Below are positions 10,012 through 19,184 of a stretch of 34,047 nucleotides of DNA, one piece after another. Below the pieces are notes generated by a model that was given only the letters and a program-made list of their open reading frames with translations, had not been told where the DNA came from and made no database searches. This DNA comes from Desulfamplus magnetovallimortis (GTDB lineage Bacteria > Desulfobacterota > Desulfobacteria > Desulfobacterales > Desulfobacteraceae). Numbering within the stretch: the stretch's first letter is position 1; the number at the start of each line of letters is the position of its first letter. The position numbers and the translations under genes were made by a program. The stretch lies in contig NZ_LT828543.1 of the NCBI RefSeq assembly GCF_900170035.1, positions 347,304-381,350 on the forward strand. The letters are read 5' to 3'.

Positions 10012-10062
10012 AACTTATGACTCACGAGAATATCCGTGAGTCATAAGTTATCTATCTTTTTT
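10012..10062 (+). terminator. strong rho-independent terminator after the chemoreceptor pair
   Basis: A perfect 15-bp stem: AACTTATGACTCACG at 10012-10026 and its complement at 10035-10049, with an 8-base loop, followed six bases later by CTTTTTT (10056-10062). It lies 117 bases after the chemoreceptor stop codon and ahead of the tandem repeats and the kinase gene, so it should isolate the kinase operon from upstream transcription. Confidence 0.75.
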
Positions 10063-10219
10063 ATATGAAAGTCCCCGTAGTTCAAGGTTTTTCAGGACTT
10101 TCATGCTTCGTTGTGGCAGATAGGTCTGCCATGGCCGTTATATGAAAGTCCCCGTAGTTCAAGGTTGTTCAGGGCTTTCATGCTTCGTTGTGGCAGATGG
10201 TTCTGCCATGGCCGTTATA
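10062..10219 (+). repeat. tandem pair of 78-bp double-hairpin repeats, family C
   Basis: Two near-identical units (from 10062 and 10140). Each has an outer hairpin, GAAAGTCC pairing with GGACTTTC (or GGGCTTTC in unit 2, a G-U change), then a second hairpin, TGGCAGA-tagg-TCTGCCA, and the tail CATGGCCGTTATA. Further copies are at 26263-26345 and, as a 3' half only, at 32140-32192. The second hairpin and tail match those of the 61-bp family B units in the phosphonate operon. The pair lies directly upstream of the large kinase gene. Confidence 0.85.
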
Positions 10220-10246
10220 AAAAAATCGGTTTTACAGGATTAATAA

Positions 10247-13200
10247 ATGTCAATTGTTAAATTTCCATGGATAATTAAAGCAGTAAAACTTTTTTGCTGC
10301 TTTTTTTTCACGCTTTTAAATATTATATCCTCCCATGCACCTTCAGCCGAAGAACTTTCCCCCCATACCCAGGAAGTTTCCCCCCATATCCAGGAAGTTT
10401 CTCTCCAGTTCCAATGGAAACATCAATTTGAATTTGCCGGATTTTATGCAGCCAAGGAAAAAGGATACTATCAGGACGCAGGGTTAAAAGTGACTTTCCA
10501 TGAGTACCATAATGAAATGGAGCTTATAGATGATGTTATAGAAGGAAAAAAAGACTTTGGTGTCGGTCCCTCCAGTGTAATAATTGAGCGGTTGGAGGGT
10601 AAACCCATAAGATTATTAGCCAACTATTTCAAACGTTCTCCACTGGTAATTGCAGCAAAGCCTGAAATAAAATTTCCTGGAGATCTCTATCATAAAAAGC
10701 TTATGATTACAGAAAAAGACCTGAACAATCCAAATATCAAGCATATGTTAGCATTTGCAGATATAGAACCTGAAGATTTGAGCATTATTCAACATAGTTT
10801 TGATATTAATGATTTTATACAGGGCAAGGTGGATGCTGTCACCATATTCATTACCAATGAAGCCTTTGAACTCAACAGGAAAAAAATCCCCCATACAATA
10901 ATAAACCCTAATATTTATGGGGGAATATCCTTTGATGCCAACCTGTTTACTTCAGAAACAACTGCACTTGCATCACCTTCCATGGTATTGCATTTCAGGG
11001 ATGCTTCCAATAAAGGATGGCTATATGCCCTTGAACATATTGATGAGATGGTTGATCTTATTTTGACTAAATACAATACCCAGAATAAAAGCCGGGCACA
11101 GCTTCTATTTGAGGCTAAAGAGATAAAAAAAATAATGCTTCCAACCATATATCCAGTGGGTAGTCTCTCCCCGGGTCAAAACTGGTATGGTTCTTCAATC
11201 AATAACAATGAGATGTTCTCATTAACTGTTGAGGAAAGAGAATTTTTAAAATCACATCCTGTTATTCGAGTCAGCAATGAAATGGATTGGATTCCCTTTG
11301 ACTTTTGCATAAACCGTGAACCACATGGTTATTCAGTTGACTTAATGCACATATTGGAAAAGCATATTGGAGTTAAATTTATATTTGTTAATGGCTATAG
11401 CTGGGCACAACTGCTGCAGTTGTTTAAAGAAAAAAGAATAGACCTGATCCAAAGTAGTATCATCACAAGGGAAACAGAGCAATACACTTTATTTTCAGAT
11501 CCTTATCTAAGTTACCAAAACGGTTTTGTTGTGCCTGAAGAGTCCCATGAGATCCCTTCCATTGATGACTTTTTTTATAAAACTATTGCTGTACCCTGGA
11601 AATCAGCCCAGGCAAAATTTTTAAAGTCAACCTATCCCCGAATAGATTTGCTGTACACCAATGATAACTATGAGGCTTTTGAAAAGGTAATGAATGGTGA
11701 AGCAGATGCTGCAATAGAAAACAAACTCACCATGCTCTATATGCAAGGGAAAAGAATGACCGCAGGTCTTAAAAACAGCGGCTGGTTTAAAGAAATGGAC
11801 AACGGAAGAGTCATGACCTTGCATTTGGGAATCAGAAATGACTGGCCTCTATTTCTGTCAATTATTAATAAGTTTTTAAAGCAAATTACTCCTGGAGAGA
11901 TAAACTCCCTTGATAGAAAATGGTTTGGCGGCTCCCTTCCAATGTTTCAGGAAGACAAAATCTCTTCACATGAAGAGCTGATGCTATCTAAAAGAAATAA
12001 TATATCCACTGATTCAATTGAAATATTAAAAAAAGATGAAACGATTCAGTTTACAAATGAGGAAATAGATTATTTAAAGAAAAAAGGCACCATAAAAATG
12101 TGTGTCTTACCGGACTGGCTCCCCTATGAGAGCATTAATAAAGATGGAGAACATCAGGGTATCGGAGCTGAAATGATGAAGATTATATCCAGGCGTATAA
12201 ATACCCCGATAGAACTCTTGCCAACCAGGGAATGGGGAGAATCTCTTCAAAAAATGAGGGCAAGAAAGTGCGATATACTTCCCCTTGCCATGGATGTGCC
12301 AAGCCGCCAGGATGCTATGAATTTTACCAAGCCATATATAGTTGAACCTTTTGTTATAGCAACCCACAATAGCGAGTTGTTCATAAAGGATATAAAAGAT
12401 ATTGGCAATCGTGCAATAGGAGTTATAAAAAACTATGCTTTCACTGAAGTGCTAAAACAATTTTACCCAAATCTTAATATTATCCATGTGAAAAATGCCA
12501 GAGATGGACTGGAAAAGGTAAGATCCGAAGATATTTTTGGGTATATAGACTCAATGCCCACCATCGGATATACATTACAAAAATATTCCATGATGGATCT
12601 TAAAATTGCCGGCAAACTTGAGTTCGACTTAGAGCTTTCCATTGCATCAAGAAGTGATGAACCTTTGCTTGCATCCATAATGCAAAAGGCGGCTGATTCA
12701 ATTACAGAAGAGGAGCGACGACGTATAATCAGCAAATGGCTCTCTGTTAAATTTGAACAAGGCTTTAATTATGCCCTTTTCTGGAAATTTTTGGCTGGAT
12801 CCCTGATAATTTTGCTGGGAATCGGATACTGGAATCGAACGCTGCTAATAGAGATCAAAAAGCGAAAAGAGATGGAAAAACATCTGGAACATGCAAGTCG
12901 CGAGGCACTGGCAGCTTCCAAGGCAAAGGGAGATTTTTTAGCAAATATGAGTCATGAAATACGTACTCCAATGAATGCAATTATAGGTATGAGTGCCCTT
13001 GCCCTTAATAAAGATTTTTCCGGTGATGCCCAACGCTATTTTAAGAATATTAACACATCAGGGCAATCTCTTTTGGGAATAATAAACGATATTCTTGATT
13101 TTTCTAAAATAGAAGCAGGAAAAATAGAAATTGAAAAGACCCCTTTTTCATTGAGGGAAATTCTGGAAAATATCGTGGTGATATTCGAACCTGCCGCACT

Positions 13201-15130
13201 TGAAAAAGGACTTGATTTTAACCTTCTTATTGATGAGAAGATACCTGAGCATTTTATGGGCGATCCCAATCGTATCAAGCAAATTATTACTAATTTTACT
13301 GGAAATGCCTTAAAATTCACTTCACAGGGAAGTGTGACGATAAAGGTGGAAGCCATAGATGTAATGCAGGATGGTCAGAAAGTAAAAATATCTGTAATGG
13401 ATACCGGCAAGGGGATCTCTAAGGAAAACCATGACAAACTCTTTAAAGCTTTCACACAGGAGGATATTTCCACAACCCGAACATATGGAGGAACAGGCCT
13501 TGGTCTTGCCATTTCAAAATTATTGGCAGAAATGATGGGAGGCAAAATCGGCTTTGAAAGCCAGGCTGATCAAGGCAGTGTTTTCCACATAACACTTGAT
13601 ATGCAGTTTGCCAGTGTGGTGCAGTTTGATGGTAATATTATGATCACATCAAACATACATGGTGCCCGTATCCTTATAGTGGATGATGAACATTACTCCA
13701 GGGAGATGTTAAAGGAAACCATCAACAGCTTTTCCTTCACGCTGGATGAAGCACCAAGTGCTGAAAAAGCCCTGCAAATGATGGAAACGGCATCCACACC
13801 CTATGATCTGATTCTTTTGGACTGGAAAATGCCAAATAAAAGCGGCACATCGTTTTATCAGGAGTTAAGGCATAAGCATACTCATATAAGACTACCCAAG
13901 GCCATTCTGATAAGTGCCTATAACAATCCGGAACTAATTGATGAAGCCCGTGAGGCTGGTATAACAACAGTTCTTACAAAACCTGTTAAGCCATCGGATC
14001 TTCTTGTCAGCATTGTTAATTCACTGGGAAAAGAGATTCTGGTACAGGAGATCAATAAAAACCAGTCTGATATTAACAAGGTTGCCTTTATGGGACAAAC
14101 AATACTGCTGGTTGAAGATAACAGCCTCAACCAGGAGGTATGCCAGGAAATCCTTGAAATGCTTCGCCTTAATGTAATGATTGCAAATAACGGCCAGGAG
14201 GCGGTTGAGTGTTTTGAAAAAAACTGCTCAGAAATAGATCTTGTACTTATGGATCTACAGATGCCTGTGCTTGATGGATATGGTGCTTCCCAAAAAATAC
14301 GCAAGCTGCCTTCAAGCAGTAATATCCCTATCATAGCACTTAGTGCAGATGCCATTTCAGGTACCCGTGAAAAAGCCATTGCCAGCGGAATGAATGACTA
14401 TACCACCAAACCCATTGTCCCGTCCAATCTCATAAAAACCTTGATGAGGTACCTGGACTACCAGCAACTTGAAGTATCTTCAATCCGTAAAGAAAGCAAT
14501 GAAAACAGTAAAAACTGTGAAAACCGTGAAAACAGTTTTCCAAAGATATCTGGAATTGATACAGAGCAAGGGATAGCAAATCGTATGGGAAATGCAGAAA
14601 GCTATAAGAAGGTATTGCTGAAATTTTCCAAAAACTACAGGACATTTGTGCAAGAATGTATTGAAGCCTATAACCAAAACGATTTCAAGAACCTTGTAAA
14701 AAGCCTCCATACATTTAAAGGTGTTACGGGTAACATTCAGGCAACGGAGATATCTGCTTTGACCATGAAAATTGAAGTTATGGCAAAAAATAATAACCAT
14801 GAATGCACTTACTTGCTTAAGGAGCTTGACAATAAGGTTGAAACCCTATGCAGGGATATAGAAAAAACTCTGTCGCATATACCGGACTCCCCCTATGCAA
14901 AACCAGTGATATCCAGTGAAAACTTGACCAGAAAACTTGAAGATATTATGAGACTACTGCTGGAAAGTGATACAAAGGCACGCAGCGAAATGGAAATCCT
15001 TCTCTCCATAGAACTTCCCCATGCCATACAATCTTGCATTGAAGCTGCTGCTGAAGCCATTAATGGATATGATTTTGATGAAGCAATTGCTTATGCCAAC
15101 GATGCACTTAAAAGGTTGAAAAATGAATAA
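10247..15130 (+). CDS. large hybrid sensor histidine kinase with three periplasmic binding domains
   Basis: A 1627-residue membrane kinase. A signal or anchor segment (about 8-30) precedes an NMT1/THI5-like binding domain (about 48-300; FAGFYAAKEKGYYQDAGL). Two bacterial solute-binding family 3 domains follow (about 330-570 and 610-840), then a membrane helix (about 843-862), HisKA with phospho-acceptor H903 in [10 protein letters not shown], an HATPase with DTGKGIS and [13 protein letters not shown]1 (D1192), REC2 (D1336) and a C-terminal Hpt domain (H1488 in LHTFKG). A phosphorelay to the overlapping response regulator is likely. Near the N-terminus a short tandem duplication (SPHTQEV, SPHIQEV) is coded by 10355-10402. 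AGGA stands seven bases before the ATG. Ligands are unknown; the NMT1 fold in other proteins binds pyrimidines, riboflavin or sulfonates. Confidence 0.93.
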   Translation: MSIVKFPWIIKAVKLFCCFFFTLLNIISSHAPSAEELSPHTQEVSPHIQEVSLQFQWKHQFEFAGFYAAKEKGYYQDAGLKVTFHEYHNEMELIDDVIEGKKDFGVGPSSVIIERLEGKPIRLLANYFKRSPLVIAAKPEIKFPGDLYHKKLMITEKDLNNPNIKHMLAFADIEPEDLSIIQHSFDINDFIQGKVDAVTIFITNEAFELNRKKIPHTIINPNIYGGISFDANLFTSETTALASPSMVLHFRDASNKGWLYALEHIDEMVDLILTKYNTQNKSRAQLLFEAKEIKKIMLPTIYPVGSLSPGQNWYGSSINNNEMFSLTVEEREFLKSHPVIRVSNEMDWIPFDFCINREPHGYSVDLMHILEKHIGVKFIFVNGYSWAQLLQLFKEKRIDLIQSSIITRETEQYTLFSDPYLSYQNGFVVPEESHEIPSIDDFFYKTIAVPWKSAQAKFLKSTYPRIDLLYTNDNYEAFEKVMNGEADAAIENKLTMLYMQGKRMTAGLKNSGWFKEMDNGRVMTLHLGIRNDWPLFLSIINKFLKQITPGEINSLDRKWFGGSLPMFQEDKISSHEELMLSKRNNISTDSIEILKKDETIQFTNEEIDYLKKKGTIKMCVLPDWLPYESINKDGEHQGIGAEMMKIISRRINTPIELLPTREWGESLQKMRARKCDILPLAMDVPSRQDAMNFTKPYIVEPFVIATHNSELFIKDIKDIGNRAIGVIKNYAFTEVLKQFYPNLNIIHVKNARDGLEKVRSEDIFGYIDSMPTIGYTLQKYSMMDLKIAGKLEFDLELSIASRSDEPLLASIMQKAADSITEEERRRIISKWLSVKFEQGFNYALFWKFLAGSLIILLGIGYWNRTLLIEIKKRKEMEKHLEHASREALAASKAKGDFLANMSHEIRTPMNAIIGMSALALNKDFSGDAQRYFKNINTSGQSLLGIINDILDFSKIEAGKIEIEKTPFSLREILENIVVIFEPAALEKGLDFNLLIDEKIPEHFMGDPNRIKQIITNFTGNALKFTSQGSVTIKVEAIDVMQDGQKVKISVMDTGKGISKENHDKLFKAFTQEDISTTRTYGGTGLGLAISKLLAEMMGGKIGFESQADQGSVFHITLDMQFASVVQFDGNIMITSNIHGARILIVDDEHYSREMLKETINSFSFTLDEAPSAEKALQMMETASTPYDLILLDWKMPNKSGTSFYQELRHKHTHIRLPKAILISAYNNPELIDEAREAGITTVLTKPVKPSDLLVSIVNSLGKEILVQEINKNQSDINKVAFMGQTILLVEDNSLNQEVCQEILEMLRLNVMIANNGQEAVECFEKNCSEIDLVLMDLQMPVLDGYGASQKIRKLPSSSNIPIIALSADAISGTREKAIASGMNDYTTKPIVPSNLIKTLMRYLDYQQLEVSSIRKESNENSKNCENRENSFPKISGIDTEQGIANRMGNAESYKKVLLKFSKNYRTFVQECIEAYNQNDFKNLVKSLHTFKGVTGNIQATEISALTMKIEVMAKNNNHECTYLLKELDNKVETLCRDIEKTLSHIPDSPYAKPVISSENLTRKLEDIMRLLLESDTKARSEMEILLSIELPHAIQSCIEAAAEAINGYDFDEAIAYANDALKRLKNE

Positions 15131-16133
15131 AGACTCGGAAACAAAGACAATCTTAATAGTTGATGATGTCCCTGAGAATATAGATCTTCTTGCAGACATA
15201 CTAAACACTAAGTATATTACTAAAGCTGCTATTAGTGGCGAAAAAGCATTGAAGATACTAAAGAGTGGAGCAAAGATAGATCTGGCTCTTCTTGATATCA
15301 ATATGCCATCTATGGATGGCTATGAGCTTTGCATGAGGATAAAAAAGGATACAAAACTCCAAAGAATCCCTGTAATTTTCATAACCGCAAGTAACGAGAA
15401 TCAAGATGAAATCAAGGGATTTGATGTGGGAGGAGTTGACTATATAACAAAGCCTGTTAATCCAGCCATTGTGCTTAGAAGGGTAAAAACGCACCTGTCA
15501 CTGGTTCACATGGATGAACTGCAAAAAACAAGTCTTTTGGTAATACAGCAATTAGGAAAAGCTGCCGAGTTCAAGGATAATGAAACTGGTCTTCATGTTA
15601 TACGTATGTCCCACTATTCTCGTATTATCGCAGAAAAACTGAGCAATGCACATGAATGGACAAATCTTGTTTTTCGTGCATCACCCATGCATGATGTGGG
15701 TAAGATAGGAGTTCCCGACAACATTCTTTTAAAGCCAGGACCTTTAAATGATAATGAGTGGAAAATAATGCGAAGACATCCACGTATGGGCTATCAAATC
15801 ATTGGAGGTCATGACTCAAAACTTTTAAAACTGGCTTCCGAGATAGCCCTGAGCCACCATGAAAAGTGGAACGGCACTGGATATCCGGGTGGATTGAAGG
15901 GGGACGAGATACCCCTGTCTGGCCGTATAGTGGCCATAGCTGATGTATTTGATGCTTTAACCACAAAAAGACCTTACAAAGAAGCATGGGCAGTGGAAAG
16001 GGCAATCGATCACATCAAAAAAGAATCAGGTTCCCATTTTGATCCAGAACTTGTGCCGCTTTTTCTAAGTTCCATGGGTGAAGTGCTTGCAGTACGTGAT
16101 CAATGGGGGGAACCCGAGACCAAGGCAGAGTAA
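15123..16133 (+). CDS. response regulator with HD-GYP domain (cyclic-di-GMP phosphodiesterase)
   Basis: A cytoplasmic REC domain (1-120, acceptor D58 in LLDINMPSMDG) is joined to an HD-GYP domain (about 140-330). The domain keeps the metal-binding HD of MHDVGKIGVPD, later histidines in MRRHPRMGYQ and ALSHHEKWNG, and the GTGYPGGL signature, so it should be an active cyclic-di-GMP hydrolase. Its ATG overlaps the last eight bases of the hybrid kinase gene, which implies translational coupling and makes it the likely final target of that phosphorelay. AAGG upstream lies inside the kinase coding sequence. The stop codon TAA is itself the first three bases of a family B repeat. Confidence 0.93.
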   Translation: MNKDSETKTILIVDDVPENIDLLADILNTKYITKAAISGEKALKILKSGAKIDLALLDINMPSMDGYELCMRIKKDTKLQRIPVIFITASNENQDEIKGFDVGGVDYITKPVNPAIVLRRVKTHLSLVHMDELQKTSLLVIQQLGKAAEFKDNETGLHVIRMSHYSRIIAEKLSNAHEWTNLVFRASPMHDVGKIGVPDNILLKPGPLNDNEWKIMRRHPRMGYQIIGGHDSKLLKLASEIALSHHEKWNGTGYPGGLKGDEIPLSGRIVAIADVFDALTTKRPYKEAWAVERAIDHIKKESGSHFDPELVPLFLSSMGEVLAVRDQWGEPETKAE

Positions 16134-16259
16134 ACGGTCATGGCTGTCATCCAGCCACCCCCTAATATGAAAATATGTATCCATTTTCACGGTAAACGGA
16201 CATGGCAGACGTTTCGCCACCCCCGAGAATGAAAATAATGTATCCATTTCCACGGTAAA
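16131..16259 (-). repeat. tandem pair of 61-bp double-hairpin repeats, family B
   Basis: Two head-to-tail units (16131-16195 and 16192-16259), reading TAAACGG(T/A)CATGGC at the left and CATTTCCACGGTAAA or CATTTTCACGGTAAA at the right. Unit 1 has the stem TGGCTG-tcatc-CAGCCA and a second stem GAAAAT with ATTTTC. The first unit begins on the stop codon of the HD-GYP gene. The orientation is the reverse of the copies at 20053, 23409 and 24688, but relative to the adjacent upstream gene it is the same: TAAACGG first. Confidence 0.85.
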
Positions 16260-16300
16260 AGTTATAGCATCTTTAATTTAGCAATAGTGTTTAAATTGCT

Positions 16301-16476
16301 TACATATCCCCTGACGGAAGTATTTTGGTTCACCCAAAAGAAGACTAAGTATTAACTCCACCAGCCAGTCTCTATCCGAGCTGGCAGATTACAGTACCAG
16401 AATGACGGCCAATGCAGAATCGGTTGCAGTGCTGTCAAACAGCCTGAAACAACTTATGGGAATTTTTAAGGTTTAG
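16301..16476 (+). pseudogene. remnant of a dCache chemoreceptor gene with a large internal deletion
   Basis: Bases 16298-16345 translate as AYISPDGSILVHPKED and then stop; this matches [17 protein letters not shown] of the chemoreceptor at 5713-7698 (its bases about 6317-6371). Directly after, 16351-16476 translate as 41 residues beginning [18 protein letters not shown] and ending LMGIFKV-stop, matching the last 41 residues of the same chemoreceptor with few changes. About 1.2 kb that would separate the two parts is missing. No start codon or upstream receptor sequence remains. It is therefore a decayed copy of a close paralogue, lying between the HD-GYP gene and the convergent phnW. Confidence 0.85.
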
Positions 16477-16523
16477 GGTGTCAGCAGATAATGAGAGAAA
16501 TGGAATTTAGCAAATGATTCATC

Positions 16524-17648
16524 TCATTTCCAGTACATCGCCGATTTAACTGCTTTAGTCAACCGTGTGATATCTTCCGGGTATATCTCCCCTATATTGC
16601 CTATGCGGAATGTATCCAGGTTGGTGACTTTGCCGGGATAGATCACAAATCCACTTTTTTTGAGTTCTCCATAGAATCGTTTAAATTGATACTCAGGATG
16701 ATTGGGGCTGTAAAAAGAGGTAATGATGGGAGAACGATACATTTTGGGTAGCAGAGGAACAAACCCCAGTGCCTCCATTCCCTGTATTAAAAGATCATGG
16801 TTTGTGGAATATCTCTCGTATCGTTTTGCCACACCGCCTTCGGACTCAAGTTCCTCAAGGGCGTGGGCAAAGGCCCGAACCGTATGTGTCGGTGAGGTGA
16901 AGCGCCACTTACCTGAATGTTGTTCCATGGTTTGCCACTGATCATAGAGATCAAGACTTAAGGATCCTGCCCGCCCTTTTGTCTCTTCCAGTACGTTCTG
17001 TTTGGCAATGACAAATCCAAATCCGGGAACCCCCTGAATGCATTTATTGGCGCTGCTTACCAGATAGTCCGCCCCAATGCTTTCCATATCCATGGGGATT
17101 CCGCCGAAACTGCTCATGGCATCAACGATGTAAATACGGTTGTGATCTTTGACGATTTCTCCAACGGTTTCAATGGGATTGAGCATGCCTGTGGTGGTTT
17201 CGCAATGCACCATGGCCACGTGGGTAATGGAGGGATCTTCATCCAGAATACGGGAGATATGTCCCGGCTCAGGTATCTCCACCTCCCCGCTATTACTCAA
17301 TTGATAGGGAACCCCGCAACGCTGGGCAATGGTAGCTATGCGTAACCCATAGGCCCCATTGGCCAGCACCAGGAGCTTTCCATCCCTTGGAACAGCAGAG
17401 GTCACCACAGACTCGACACTGAAGGTTCCGCTTCCCTGCATAAGCACGCTGGTATAGCCTTCGGTATTTGTTGCCAACTGAACCAGTTTTTTCCGGATGT
17501 TTTGAACAATGGTGTTGTAATCCTTATCCCAGGTACACCAGTCCTGTAGCATCACGTTTTTTACACCCTTTGAGGTGCTCAGGGGCCCCGGAGTCAAAAG
17601 AAGATAGGGATTATCTGGGATTTCATCGATTTTGAGATGTCTCTTCAT
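16524..17648 (-). CDS. phnW: 2-aminoethylphosphonate--pyruvate transaminase
   Basis: A class V-fold PLP aminotransferase that transfers the amino group of 2-aminoethylphosphonate to pyruvate, giving phosphonoacetaldehyde and alanine. The start, [14 protein letters not shown], is characteristic of PhnW, and the PLP lysine is K202 in [24 protein letters not shown] supplies the PLP-ring aspartate. Length 374 is normal for the family. It is the last gene of the phosphonate block, 19 bases after the ammonia-lyase-type gene, with AGGA seven bases before the ATG. It converges on the chemoreceptor remnant, and I see no clear terminator in the short gap. Confidence 0.95.
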   Translation of the reverse strand: MKRHLKIDEIPDNPYLLLTPGPLSTSKGVKNVMLQDWCTWDKDYNTIVQNIRKKLVQLATNTEGYTSVLMQGSGTFSVESVVTSAVPRDGKLLVLANGAYGLRIATIAQRCGVPYQLSNSGEVEIPEPGHISRILDEDPSITHVAMVHCETTTGMLNPIETVGEIVKDHNRIYIVDAMSSFGGIPMDMESIGADYLVSSANKCIQGVPGFGFVIAKQNVLEETKGRAGSLSLDLYDQWQTMEQHSGKWRFTSPTHTVRAFAHALEELESEGGVAKRYERYSTNHDLLIQGMEALGFVPLLPKMYRSPIITSFYSPNHPEYQFKRFYGELKKSGFVIYPGKVTNLDTFRIGNIGEIYPEDITRLTKAVKSAMYWK

Positions 17649-17667
17649 ATGTCAATCCTATGTATAT

Positions 17668-19179
17668 TTACAATTCGTTATGAATGCCTAAAAACTTTTG
17701 TTCAACTTCAGTGATTACCGAATCGAGGATGTTCATTGCATGATCCAATTCATCTTTGGTAATGGTCAAAGGGGGTGTCAGTGTCAGAAAATTTCCTTGT
17801 GAGATCTTGAAACTGAGTCCCTTGGACAATGCTCCGTACAGAATGGCATCTGCGACATCAGCTACATCAACAGTTGATTTAAGATCTGTACAGCCGATTT
17901 CCATTCCGAACAGTAACCCTATACCTCGAACATCCCTGATGAGGAGATGATGCGTTTTCATGGATACCAATTGATTGACTGCATAAGTGCCTGATTCAAC
18001 GGTTTTTTCCAAAAGCCCCTCCGATTCGATGAACTCGATGGTGGCAAGGCCGGCTGCGCATCCCACCGGGCTTTTTTCATGGGTATAGTGCCCCAGTGCC
18101 TTGTCCGGTGCCAGATCCAAATCGCGTCTTGCGACAATGGCTGCCATGGGCAAAACCCCTCCACCAAGGCCCTTTCCCAACGTCAAAATGTCGGGTTCTA
18201 CATCATAGTTTTCACAGGCAAACATCTTGCCGGTACGCCCCAGACAGACGGCGGTTTCGTCGAAAATCAGCAATGCACCGTGTTTGTCACACGCTTTTCT
18301 TACCGCCTGCCAGTAGCCCTTTGGAGGCAAGTTGATGTTGGTGCAGCGGACAGGTTCGGCAATCAGTGCCGCCACATCGCCCTCTTTTTCCAGCACATAG
18401 TCGATGTATGTCGCACATTTGAGCCCGCATGCCTCACAATCCCCATTGGAATCCCATAAACAGGATGAAGGATCTGCCGGAGGCACGTGCTCTGTACCCG
18501 GCAAAAGCGGACCGATCCCCCTGCGAAACAGTGCTTCTCCCCCTAGGGAAATGGCATCTAGTGATGCCCCGTGAAAGGCATCCCACATGGAGATGGTCTT
18601 GAATCGTCCCGTGACGATTCGAGCCAGTTTCAGGGCCATACCCACAGCAAGGGTGCCGCCGGGTGCAAAGAGAACTTTTCCAGCTACGTTGTTCTGTCCC
18701 GACACTTTTCCCGAAAAACTTGATGAGCCTACCGGAGCAAGACTCCCAAGCTTTTCCGCCAGCTTGATGGCCGGTACATTGGTGTAGCGCCTGGGACTAA
18801 AAGGAAGAGTACCCAACTGAGATCTCACCGCCTCCAGCACCTTTGGATTGCCAAACCCCACTTGGTGGACGCTGTTTCCATGGAAATCCAGAAAAGTGCG
18901 CCCCTCCAGATCGGTGATAGTGCTTCCCTCACACGACATCAACACGTCAAGGCAGGGGGAAGAAAGGGATTGGTGAAGAAACGCCTCTGCATCTCGCTCC
19001 AACCAATGTCGGGTCTCATCTCCAATAAACTTCTCAGACCATTTCTGCCTGGCAGAAGAGAGATTAATATCTCCCTCCGTCCTGTCGGCTTTTTGGGGAG
19101 TTTTCTCATTCACAGATGACGACTCTCCCGGCATTGACGATGATCCCGTTTGAAGATTATGGGAACTATGATTTATCAT
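17668..19179 (-). CDS. pbfA: PLP-dependent class III aminotransferase-fold enzyme, probable 1-hydroxy-2-aminoethylphosphonate ammonia-lyase
   Basis: A fold-type I PLP protein with FLDFHGNSVHQVGFGNP, APGGTLAVGMALKLAR and the PLP lysine K336 in LTLGKGLGGG. This pattern, and a position between phnW and phnX, match PbfA, which eliminates ammonia from (R)-1-hydroxy-2-aminoethylphosphonate to give phosphonoacetaldehyde, the same product as PhnW. A cysteine cluster (C-x7-C-x2-C-x3-C) follows the HVPPADPSSC segment. The usual DE-x-x-T-G-x-GRTG motif here reads DETAVCLGRTG. The first 40 or so residues are serine-rich and non-conserved; a later start such as M16 is possible. AGGGA precedes the chosen ATG, which lies five bases after the phnX stop. 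A generic transaminase remains an alternative. Confidence 0.85.
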   Translation of the reverse strand: MINHSSHNLQTGSSSMPGESSSVNEKTPQKADRTEGDINLSSARQKWSEKFIGDETRHWLERDAEAFLHQSLSSPCLDVLMSCEGSTITDLEGRTFLDFHGNSVHQVGFGNPKVLEAVRSQLGTLPFSPRRYTNVPAIKLAEKLGSLAPVGSSSFSGKVSGQNNVAGKVLFAPGGTLAVGMALKLARIVTGRFKTISMWDAFHGASLDAISLGGEALFRRGIGPLLPGTEHVPPADPSSCLWDSNGDCEACGLKCATYIDYVLEKEGDVAALIAEPVRCTNINLPPKGYWQAVRKACDKHGALLIFDETAVCLGRTGKMFACENYDVEPDILTLGKGLGGGVLPMAAIVARRDLDLAPDKALGHYTHEKSPVGCAAGLATIEFIESEGLLEKTVESGTYAVNQLVSMKTHHLLIRDVRGIGLLFGMEIGCTDLKSTVDVADVADAILYGALSKGLSFKISQGNFLTLTPPLTITKDELDHAMNILDSVITEVEQKFLGIHNEL

Positions 19180-19184
19180 TCATC

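Noticed and set aside
16135-16150. GGTCAT and TGTCAT in the family B repeat resemble half-sites of a Pho box.
   Set aside because: They are nine bases apart rather than eleven, they belong to a repeat found in other contexts, and other copies do not keep the pattern.
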